Position numbers and translations under genes: made by a program. The notes under the pieces are model-generated. The model had not been told where the DNA came from, did not search any database, and saw nothing but the letters and a program-made list of their open reading frames with translations. Below, in pieces: positions 1 to 5,514 of a stretch of 5,715 bases of DNA. Numbering within the stretch: position 1 is the stretch's first letter; each line of letters opens with the position of its first letter. Origin of the DNA: Nitrospinota bacterium. GTDB taxonomy: Bacteria; UBA8248; JACPRG01. The DNA lies in the NCBI GenBank assembly GCA_030740135.1, contig JASLXW010000276.1, forward strand, positions 1-5,715, given 5' to 3'.

Positions 1-473
1 TTGAGCCCTCGACGACGTGCCAGATCTTCTGGTGACAGATCGGATTCTGGCGTCCATCGCTCAATTCCGAGATCCAAGCGCACCCGATCGCGCGCTCGGC
101 GTTCAAGCGTCTCGAACTCCGAGCTGGAAGCCCTCTGCCGCTCCAGGGATGCAAGCGAGTCAAGATATACGGGATCGTTGTCCTTTAAGTCCGCAAGGGC
201 CGCCTGAAACTCTTCGGTGTCCTCGTCGTCTGGTTGCGTCTGCGGAACTGACAGAGGAAGAATTCCAAACTCGGTGCCATTAAGAAGACCGCCAAAAACT
301 TGATCGGGAAGCTCGTCAATAATGCGGAAATGTCTCGAAGAGGGTTCGCGATGGGAGAACGACAACAGAGGATTGCGCAGACCGAGATCGAGGAGCTTTT
401 TTCGAAAAGTCCCGATCTCGGTCCGAATCTGGGTTCGGAGCGCATTCTGGTTCGGAGGCTTAATGTCTGCCAA
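1..473 (-). CDS. DUF4011-family large helicase protein, N-terminal part only (runs off the left edge)
   Basis: Read on the minus strand, one frame is open from the TTG at 473-471 to the window edge, giving 157 residues and two leftover bases. Residues 24-38 read RKKLLDLGLRNPLLS, the hallmark start of the DUF4011 domain. A conserved-looking RIIDELPDQVFGGLL follows at about 50-64, then an acidic linker (80-100). The segment LERRARDRVRLDLGI (about 123-137) and the SPEDLARRRGL end (147-157) resemble the stretch that precedes the helicase core in this family. Family members are usually well over 1000 residues, with DUF4011, an SF1 helicase, and often a Vsr-like nuclease or DUF3320 region; some are catalogued as defence helicases. 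Only the N-terminus is visible, so ATPase motifs cannot be checked. TTG is chosen because no ATG or GTG lies between it and the in-frame stop at 551-549, and GGAGG sits 5 nt upstream. Identification is by recalled motif, not by a search. Confidence 0.8.
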   Translation of the reverse strand, partial: MADIKPPNQNALRTQIRTEIGTFRKKLLDLGLRNPLLSFSHREPSSRHFRIIDELPDQVFGGLLNGTEFGILPLSVPQTQPDDEDTEEFQAALADLKDNDPVYLDSLASLERQRASSSEFETLERRARDRVRLDLGIERWTPESDLSPEDLARRRGL

Positions 474-478
474 GATCC

Positions 479-483
479 CCTCC
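479..483 (-). promoter_or_regulatory. Ribosome binding site that decides the TTG start
   Basis: GGAGG on the minus strand, followed by two more G, ends 5 nt before TTG 473-471. It supports this uncommon start codon for the DUF4011 gene. Confidence 0.6.
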
Positions 484-535
484 AGGGGCCGACAGGCCGC
501 GTCACACTGGATGACCGAGATATTGGTTTTTTCGA

Positions 536-564
536 AGTGTACCTTTGATCAGAGCAAGATTCAA
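536..564 (-). promoter_or_regulatory. Candidate sigma70 promoter for the DUF4011 gene
   Basis: On the minus strand TTGAAT (564-559, 4/6 to the -35 consensus) is followed after 17 nt by TACACT (541-536, 4/6 to the -10). It would give a leader of roughly 55 nt before the TTG at 473. The match is moderate and placed by eye. Spacing and position are what make it credible. Confidence 0.35.
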
Positions 565-659
565 AGGGTAAAAGTGTTAGGGACTAGGGTCTTGTTTATT
601 ATCGTGGGTCTTTTAACGGTGCCTTCAGTTTTCAGGACAAACCTCAAAAACACCGATTT

Positions 660-681
660 CGGGGCGGAATCCCCGGTTTTT
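660..681 (+). terminator. Short terminator-like hairpin with T-run
   Basis: CGGGG (660-664), loop CGGAAT, CCCCG (671-675), then one G and TTTTT (677-681). A 5-bp GC stem followed by five T fits a weak intrinsic terminator on the plus strand. No plus-strand gene is seen upstream in this window, so its role is unclear and it may be chance. Confidence 0.22.
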
Positions 682-871
682 CAAGGGTAGGGGCCGATTT
701 TTTCTCCCTTACCCCGACCGCCTCAAGCGTGACTCGCCTGGGCCTGCCCATAAGTCCGGGCTTCCCTTGGTCCGGGAACCTGTTAAAATTTCAGTTGTCA
801 ATACAAAAAGACACAGACTATGCACACCCGATAGGGGCACGTCATGCGGGTTTCAGGAGCCCGAAATGGAG

Positions 872-900
872 TTGACAGGTCCGGTAGAGAGGGGTCTAAT
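872..900 (+). promoter_or_regulatory. Strong sigma70-type promoter upstream of the permease fragment
   Basis: A perfect TTGACA (872-877) is followed by exactly 17 nt and TCTAAT (895-900, 5/6 to TATAAT). Transcription would start near 907, about 60 nt before the permease ATG at 968. The promoter therefore appears to remain intact while the gene it serves is broken. Confidence 0.55.
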
Positions 901-967
901 CGGGCTAAACAGCAACGAGTGGCAGGTATGGGTCTGTTCGGATTTATAATGGGGAATTCCGGCCCAA

Positions 968-1333
968 ATGGCTGAAGACCTTGCGAGAGGATCTATACAA
1001 CCTGGAGGCCTGAGGGTCCGTCCGCTTTCGGTGGGGGACCTCCTACAACGCGGGGGGGTTGTCGTCGCACTGGCGCTGGTGCTGCTAGCCGCCGCGATCG
1101 TCTCTCCCGCTTTTTACCAACCCGCCAACATCTTCAACGTTCTGAGGCAGGGCTCCGCCCTGGGCATTGTCAGCATCGGCCAGGCCATCGTCATCCTGGG
1201 GGGCGGGTTTGACTTGTCGGTGGCGGCGGTCATGCAACTTGCCGTTATCACTTCGGCACAAATCGCCCGGGGGAGAGATTGTCGGCGAATCGCGAAAAAA
1301 TTCGTGCGTTATAACGTTTCAGGCTGGACCTAA
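968..1333 (+). pseudogene. ABC-transporter permease (RbsC/BPD_transp_2 type), truncated after about 102 residues
   Basis: The frame opens at ATG 968; an in-frame TAA at 947-949 excludes an earlier start. Only a weak GGGG lies about 13 nt upstream as a ribosome site. Residues 29-50 form a first membrane helix ending in SPAFY. Residues 52-60 (PANIFNVLR) are the loop typical of ribose/simple-sugar and nucleoside permeases. Residues 70-86 contain GQAIVILGGGFDLSV, the conserved GGIDLSVG-like signature. A third hydrophobic stretch follows to about 100. Family members have about 310-350 residues and eight or more helices, so two thirds is missing. From about residue 104 (near 1280) the frame continues into 17 charged, unrelated residues and stops at 1333. 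The intact protein would be the inner-membrane channel of an importer; this product cannot work. It faces hyuB tail to tail. Confidence 0.85.
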
Positions 1334-1359
1334 CGCAGCCGGCCAGCGCCGTCCTCAGC
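1275..1359. other. Junction segment between the broken permease and the hyuB stop
   Basis: About 85 bp of unassigned DNA joins the point where permease similarity ends to the hyuB stop codon. It is locally AT-richer, with a run of six A at 1295-1300 and the perfect 10-bp palindrome CGTTATAACG at 1307-1316. A weak GCTGG/CCAGC pairing lies around 1322-1350. No clear terminator for hyuB is seen, because no T-run follows a stem on the minus strand at suitable spacing. Confidence 0.45.
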
Positions 1360-3096
1360 TCATTTTGACGCCAGCTTCTTCCGCCGGGCCTCGGTGGCCG
1401 GGATGTCCAAGGCGGTGGAGTCCCCCAGAAAAACCGCACCGTAATCCCGCTCCGCCGTCTCGCGGTAAACGCGCCCGCTCCGCACGTCCTCCTGCACCCA
1501 TTCAAGATTCCGTTCGAGGGGGTCGCCGTACCCGCCCCCGCCGGGGGAGTGCACCTCGATGGTGTCGCCCGGTTTCAGGCGCACCCGGGCGTCTTTCGTC
1601 ACGTGCTCGGGCCGGTGCTCCTTGCCGTCCAGGGTAAAGATGATTTCGCTGAGGCGCGCGGGCTTCCCCCCCAGGATGCCGAAGGGCGGAAACTTCCCCC
1701 GGTCGCCGATGACCGAGCAAACGCCCTCACCCCGCAGGAGCTCGAACTTGTACGAGGTGCCGAACCCGCCCCGGTGCCGGCCCGATCCCGCCGAGTCCTC
1801 GAAGAGCTCGAAGTGCTTCACGCGGAAGGGATAGCGCTGCTCGTAGAGCTCCGCCGGCGGGACCCGGGAGATTCCGATCGTCGACGCCCCGTTGGTCAGG
1901 CCCTCCGAGACCATCGAGCCGCCGTACCCGCCCCCCTGATAGATGTAAATCACGTAGTCCTTCCCGGTCTCCGGGTCATGCCCGCCCACGACGAGATCGT
2001 TGTTCGTGGAGAAGGGGGCCCCGAAGAGCTTGTCGGGAATGGCCTGGGCCAGGCACCCGAAGACCACATCCACCACCCGCTGGCCGACCTCGGCGGTGCA
2101 GGCCGCGCAGGGCTTGGGAAACTTCGAGTTGAGGAAGGTGGTGTCCGGGACGTCGAAGGTGAAGGGGACGAACAGCCCCGAGTTCACGGGCACGTCGGTG
2201 AAAACGTGCTTGATGGCCACGCAGAAGGCCGCGATGGTGTTGGACAGCACGCTCGAGGTCGGCCCCTTGCACGGCGGGCTGGACCGGCTGAAGTTCAGGT
2301 GCATGTCGGACCCTTTGACCGTCATGTCGCAGTGGATGGTCAAGGGCTCGTTCGTCACCCCGTCGCTGTCCATGTAATCCTCGAAGGTATAAACGCCGTC
2401 GGGGATGGCTTCGATGTGGGCCCGGATCATCTTTTCGGAATGGACCTTCATCTCGTCGATGCACGCCCGGACCGTCTCCAGACCGTACTTCTCAAGGATG
2501 CCGCGAAGGCGGACCTCGCCCACGTGAAGCGCGTTGACGGCCGCGGTGATGTCGCCCGTGCGCTCTTCCGGGACGCGGATATTGGCCAGGACCAGGTTCC
2601 AGATGTCCTCGTTCATCACCCCTTCGCGGAACAGCCGGACCGGCGGAAGGCGCAGGCCCTCCTGGAAGATCTCCGTCGCGTCGCTCACGAACCCCCCCGG
2701 AACCGAGCCGCCGATGTCGGGCCAGTGGCCGGTGTTCGCCAGCCACGCGAAAATCTTCCCCTCATAATAAAAGGGCTTCAGGAGGGAGACGTCCATCAGG
2801 TGCGTCCCGCCGGTGTAGGGGTCGTTCACCATGAAGATGTCGCCCGGCTTGAAATCATCGACCACCTTGAGGGTGGCCTGGACGGTGAACTGCATGGCCC
2901 CGACGAAGATGGGCAGGGCGTCGTCCCCCTGGGCGATGACCTCGCCCGTCACGCCGTCATAGATGCCGTTGGCCCGGTCGTGGCCCTCGGCGATAACGGG
3001 GGAGAAGGACGTCTTGATCATGGCGGTGTCCATCTCATCGGCGGTGAACTCCAAGCTCGCCTTGACGACGGCCAGTGTAACGGGATCCACGGCCAT
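1360..3096 (-). CDS. hyuB: Hydantoinase B / oxoprolinase-family protein (HyuB)
   Basis: 578 residues, within the usual 510-590 of stand-alone HyuB proteins. It is the metal-site partner of HyuA in N-methylhydantoinase, 5-oxoprolinase and acetone/acetophenone carboxylase-type enzymes in the cytoplasm. Family features seen in order: DPVTLAVVKASLEF at the N-terminus; SPVIAEGHDRANGIYD (32-47); MVNDPYTGGTHLMD (89-102); NTGHWPDIGG (121-130); GSGRHRGGFG (437-446); LKPGDTIEVHSPGGGGYGDP (507-526), the standard glycine-rich end. His99, Asp102 and His124 have the same spacing as the Mn ligands I recall for acetone carboxylase (His150, Asp153, His175), so the metal site looks intact. The start is ATG 3096-3094, because GGAGG lies 10 nt upstream and the family begins at DPVT; the in-frame ATG at 3129 would overlap hyuA and lacks support. 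It lies 2 bp after hyuA, so the two are co-transcribed and probably translationally coupled. The substrate cannot be told from sequence. Confidence 0.96.
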   Translation of the reverse strand: MAVDPVTLAVVKASLEFTADEMDTAMIKTSFSPVIAEGHDRANGIYDGVTGEVIAQGDDALPIFVGAMQFTVQATLKVVDDFKPGDIFMVNDPYTGGTHLMDVSLLKPFYYEGKIFAWLANTGHWPDIGGSVPGGFVSDATEIFQEGLRLPPVRLFREGVMNEDIWNLVLANIRVPEERTGDITAAVNALHVGEVRLRGILEKYGLETVRACIDEMKVHSEKMIRAHIEAIPDGVYTFEDYMDSDGVTNEPLTIHCDMTVKGSDMHLNFSRSSPPCKGPTSSVLSNTIAAFCVAIKHVFTDVPVNSGLFVPFTFDVPDTTFLNSKFPKPCAACTAEVGQRVVDVVFGCLAQAIPDKLFGAPFSTNNDLVVGGHDPETGKDYVIYIYQGGGYGGSMVSEGLTNGASTIGISRVPPAELYEQRYPFRVKHFELFEDSAGSGRHRGGFGTSYKFELLRGEGVCSVIGDRGKFPPFGILGGKPARLSEIIFTLDGKEHRPEHVTKDARVRLKPGDTIEVHSPGGGGYGDPLERNLEWVQEDVRSGRVYRETAERDYGAVFLGDSTALDIPATEARRKKLASK

Positions 3097-3098
3097 GA

Positions 3099-5102
3099 TT
3101 AATCGACCTCCAGAAGGATGTTGCCCCACTCATCCACGGACCAGGCCATCCCGGGCTCCACGAACACCGTGGCGTCCGCCTGCTCGATGACGGCCGGGCC
3201 GTCCCCGCGGAAACCGACGGGCAGGCGACGCCGCTCGTACGTGGGACTTTCATACCACTGCCGGCCGAAGTAGACCCGCCGCTCCCCTTTAAAGGGATCG
3301 CCCCCGACCCTGTCCAGCAGGGAGCTGAAGTCCACCTTGGGCCGGACGCCGATGACCGCCGTGCGAAGGTTCACCACCATCACGGCCGTAGCCACGAGGA
3401 CGTCGCCGTACCGGCCCGTGTACGCCTTCAGGAAATTCGCGCGCATCTCCTCCGCCGCGGGCCGGCCGGACGCGAGCGGAACCCGGACGGTGTGGGTCTG
3501 GCCGGAGAACTGCATGTCGGCCTCGAACAGGTGGACGGCGCCTTCGACGTAGGTGCTCGCGCTCGCCAGCACCTCTTCGCCCCTTCGCACATGGTCCTCG
3601 AAGATACCGTGAATGTCCCCGATATCGATGTCGTCCAGGGCGACGTTCAGCGTTTGGACCCAGTCGTGGCGCATGTCGGCCAGGATGCACCCCATCGCGG
3701 AGGTCACGCCCGGCAGGTGCGGGATCAAGGTGTGCCGGATCCCCAGCTCCCGGGCCAGGGCCGCGGCGTGCAAGGGTCCCGCCCCCCCGAATCCGACCTG
3801 GGCGAACTCCCGGGGGTCGTGGCCCTTCTCGATGCTCACGACCCGCAGGGCGTTGGCCATCTTGACGTTGGCGACCTGGATGACGGCCTCCGCCGCCGCC
3901 TCGACCCTGAGGCCGAGGGGCGTCGCGACCTTCTCCTCTATCGCCCGCCGGGCGGATTCCAGGTCGAGGGTGAATCCCTCCTCCCGGGCGATGGAGTATT
4001 CGGGATTGATCCGGCCCAGGACGAGATTCGCGTCGGTGACCGTGGGCTCGCTCCCGCCCCGGCCGTAGCAGACGGGTCCGGGGACCGCCCCGGCGCTGTG
4101 GGGGCCGATCTCCAGCAACCCGCCGGAATCGACCCAGGCGATGGAGCCGCCGCCCGCGCCGATGGTGCGGATGTCGATCATCGAGATGCGCACCGGGATG
4201 CCGAACTCCAGGGCCCGGTCGGAGCCCACCTCGGGCCGGCCGCCGCGGATGAGGCAGGCGTCGAAGGAGGTGCCGCCCATGTCGCCCGAGATCACCTCGG
4301 CGTGACCCGCTTGGGAGGCGATGTACGCCGCCGCGATGGCTCCCGCCGCCGGACCCGACAGGACGGTGTTGACCGAGTAGCGCTCGGCCGCCTCCAGGCT
4401 CATCCCGCCCCCGTTGCTCTGGATCATCACGATGTCCCGGTCAAAGCCGTCCTCGCGGAGCTGCCCCCGAACCGAGCGCAGGTAGCGGGAGACCAGGGGA
4501 CGGACGTACGCGTTCACGACCGTCGTGCTCGTGCGCTCGAACTCCCGGAATTCGGGCAGGACCTCGGAGGTCAGCTCGATGTAATCGTTGGGCCAGAAGG
4601 AGACCAGGACCTCCTTGGCCTTCTGTTCGTTGGCCGGGTTGGCGTAGCAATGAAGGAAGCTGACGACGACGGCTTCGCAGCCCTCATCGAGCAGTCGCCT
4701 GCCGAGCCGCTCGATCTCTTGCGGATCGACCGGCGTAAGGATGTTGCCCTTCTCGTCGCTCCGCTCGTCCACCTCCAAGCGGAGATCCCTTGGAACGAGC
4801 GGTTTGAAATCGCCCTTCAGGCCGTAGTCGTGATGCCGGTCCCGGCGGCGGATCTCGAGGATGTCCCGAAAGCCCTTCGTGGTCAGGAGTCCGACTTTGG
4901 CGCCCTTGCGCTCGAGGACGGCGTTGGTCGCCACGGTGGAGCCGTGGACCACCATTCCGATGGCGTCGATCGGAATTCCGAGATTCGCCAGTCCGTGCAG
5001 GAGGCCGCGGGCCTGGTCGTCGGGCGTGGAGAAGACCTTGAGAACTTTGAGGTCCCCGGACCCGGGATCCAAACCCACCAGATCGGTGAACGTGCCCCCC
5101 AC
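3099..5102 (-). CDS. hyuA: Hydantoinase A / oxoprolinase-family ATPase-like subunit (HyuA), 5' end irregular
   Basis: 667 residues counted from GTG 5102; the family is about 680-700. It belongs to the ASKHA (actin/sugar kinase) fold and uses ATP to phosphorylate the substrate that HyuB then processes. Seen in order: GGTFTDLV (2-9), the end of phosphate motif 1; VVHGSTVATNAVLERKGA (51-68); TTKGFRDILEIRRRDR (74-89); LSGPAAGAIAAAY (248-260); SGDMGGTSFDACL (272-284), phosphate motif 2; RTIGAGGGSIAWVDSGG (312-328); GPVCYGRGGSEPTVTDANLV (342-361); FGGAGPLHA (438-446), the nucleotide-binding motif. All key motifs are intact. The start is the problem: the codons before GTG 5102 read TVIGID, completing the normal IGIDVGGTFTD motif, so real coding continues upstream. 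No ATG, GTG or TTG lies in this frame before the TGA at 5147-5145. GTG 5102 is given as the first conventional start and is probably not the true one; a one-base shift would link to a TTG at 5148. Its TAA is 2 bp from hyuB. Confidence 0.94.
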   Translation of the reverse strand: MGGTFTDLVGLDPGSGDLKVLKVFSTPDDQARGLLHGLANLGIPIDAIGMVVHGSTVATNAVLERKGAKVGLLTTKGFRDILEIRRRDRHHDYGLKGDFKPLVPRDLRLEVDERSDEKGNILTPVDPQEIERLGRRLLDEGCEAVVVSFLHCYANPANEQKAKEVLVSFWPNDYIELTSEVLPEFREFERTSTTVVNAYVRPLVSRYLRSVRGQLREDGFDRDIVMIQSNGGGMSLEAAERYSVNTVLSGPAAGAIAAAYIASQAGHAEVISGDMGGTSFDACLIRGGRPEVGSDRALEFGIPVRISMIDIRTIGAGGGSIAWVDSGGLLEIGPHSAGAVPGPVCYGRGGSEPTVTDANLVLGRINPEYSIAREEGFTLDLESARRAIEEKVATPLGLRVEAAAEAVIQVANVKMANALRVVSIEKGHDPREFAQVGFGGAGPLHAAALARELGIRHTLIPHLPGVTSAMGCILADMRHDWVQTLNVALDDIDIGDIHGIFEDHVRRGEEVLASASTYVEGAVHLFEADMQFSGQTHTVRVPLASGRPAAEEMRANFLKAYTGRYGDVLVATAVMVVNLRTAVIGVRPKVDFSSLLDRVGGDPFKGERRVYFGRQWYESPTYERRRLPVGFRGDGPAVIEQADATVFVEPGMAWSVDEWGNILLEVD
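3107..3111 (-). promoter_or_regulatory. hyuB ribosome binding site inside the hyuA 3' end
   Basis: GGAGG on the minus strand lies within the last codons of hyuA, 10 nt before ATG 3096-3094. It selects this start over the in-frame ATG at 3129 and supports coupled translation of the two subunits. Confidence 0.6.
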
Positions 5103-5140
5103 GTCGATCCCGATGACGGTTTCTTTAGAAATTGGATTGA

Positions 5141-5407
5141 TTATTCAAAAATCCCTCGGGGGACAAAAAACCGCGCGGAGCGATTCGGGCAGAGATTCTC
5201 AGGAGACCCCAAATCGCCTCTGGAACGGCAAAGACATTCCGTAAAACCTACTTTGAACGTATCCGATGTGTCAAGGAGGTGTATGGGTTCAAGACATATG
5301 AACGAAGGGGCCTCCGTTTTGAGTTTTCCCAGGGCCTGTCCGGGTCCCGAACGAACTGGACCCCGGCCTTCACCCGACGGCGATTCAACGGCACACAGAA
5401 ATTTTGA
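5141..5407 (+). pseudogene. Startless 88-codon open frame, possible C-terminal remnant of an unidentified protein
   Basis: One plus-strand frame is open from the codon after TGA 5138-5140 to TGA 5405-5407, with no ATG and no ribosome site. The later part is rich in aromatic and basic residues: KTFRKTYFERIRCVKEVYGF (codons 31-50), then TYERRGLRFEFSQG (52-65), then NWTPAFTRRRF (72-82). This looks more like a protein than chance translation and has the flavour of a transposase C-terminus, but I do not recognise a family. It begins where hyuA coding ends and stops on the first three bases of the 5405-5448 palindrome. Accidental openness is the main alternative. Confidence 0.3.
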
Positions 5408-5448
5408 CCTGCCCCCTGAAACCGGTCCAGTTTTAGGGGGGCAGGTCA
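5405..5448. repeat. 44-bp near-perfect palindrome resembling paired IS3-type ends
   Basis: TGACCTGCCCCC (5405-5416) is exactly inverted as GGGGGCAGGTCA (5437-5448). The pairing extends inward past one extra G (5436) through T-A, G-T and AAAC/GTTT, leaving a 7-nt loop at 5423-5429. Read from either end, the sequence begins TGACCTGCCCCC and continues to an A-rich core and a CTGGACC-like or CCGGTCC motif, the layout of IS3-family terminal inverted repeats as I recall them. No T-run follows on either strand, so it is not a classical terminator. No 3-4 bp target duplication is evident at the immediate edges. Confidence 0.7.
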
Positions 5449-5514
5449 GGGAGATGACCATCCCAAAGTGATCGTCAACCCCAGAAGAACAGCCCGCATC
5501 AGCCAGCGTCTCAT
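5446..5514 (-). pseudogene. Signal-peptide-like 22-residue reading frame cut off at the palindrome
   Basis: ATG 5514-5512 on the minus strand is preceded by AGGGG (5527-5523) at an ideal 8 nt. The product begins MRRWLMR, continues with the hydrophobic core AVLLGLTITLGW, and reaches SSP: a textbook basic n-region and h-region of a Sec signal peptide. It then meets TGA 5448-5446, the first triplet of the palindromic element. This looks like the 5' end of a secreted or lipid-free periplasmic protein whose remainder was lost or displaced by the insertion. No continuation was recognised beyond the palindrome. A chance mini-ORF cannot be excluded. Confidence 0.4.

Larger units (their letters stand above)
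474..967. other. Non-coding region between two divergent genes
   Basis: About 490 bp with mixed, lower GC than the hyu genes and no convincing reading frame on either strand. It separates the leftward DUF4011 gene from the rightward permease fragment and holds a candidate promoter for each, plus a small hairpin at 660-681. Open frames such as plus 767-949 and a 35-codon minus frame at 644-751 show no recognisable motif and are not called. A TATAAT at 945-950 has no -35 partner at proper spacing. Confidence 0.6.

Noticed and set aside
300..690. Plus-strand frames of 82 and 122 codons at 300-548 and 322-690
   Set aside because: Most of both lies opposite the DUF4011 gene, whose minus-strand translation carries the family motifs; the remainder shows nothing.
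644..751. 35-codon minus frame starting MGRPRRVTLEAVG
   Set aside because: Its start loosely recalls DNA-binding or REP-type transposase N-termini, but it ends after 35 residues and has no further support.
945..950. TATAAT as a -10 box for the permease fragment
   Set aside because: The position 17 nt upstream reads GCAGGT, not a -35 box; the TTGACA/TCTAAT pair at 872-900 is far better.
1322..1350. Possible intrinsic terminator for hyuB
   Set aside because: Only a 5-bp GCTGG/CCAGC stem with a long loop, and no T-run directly after it on the minus strand.
1549..3102. 517-codon plus-strand open frame opposite hyuB
   Set aside because: It mirrors hyuB codons in GC-rich DNA, is rich in V, G, D, H and R without any domain, and the minus frame has full family motifs.
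3492..5471. 659-codon plus-strand open frame opposite hyuA
   Set aside because: Antisense shadow of hyuA with low-complexity composition, continuing into unrelated flank sequence; no motif and no ribosome site.
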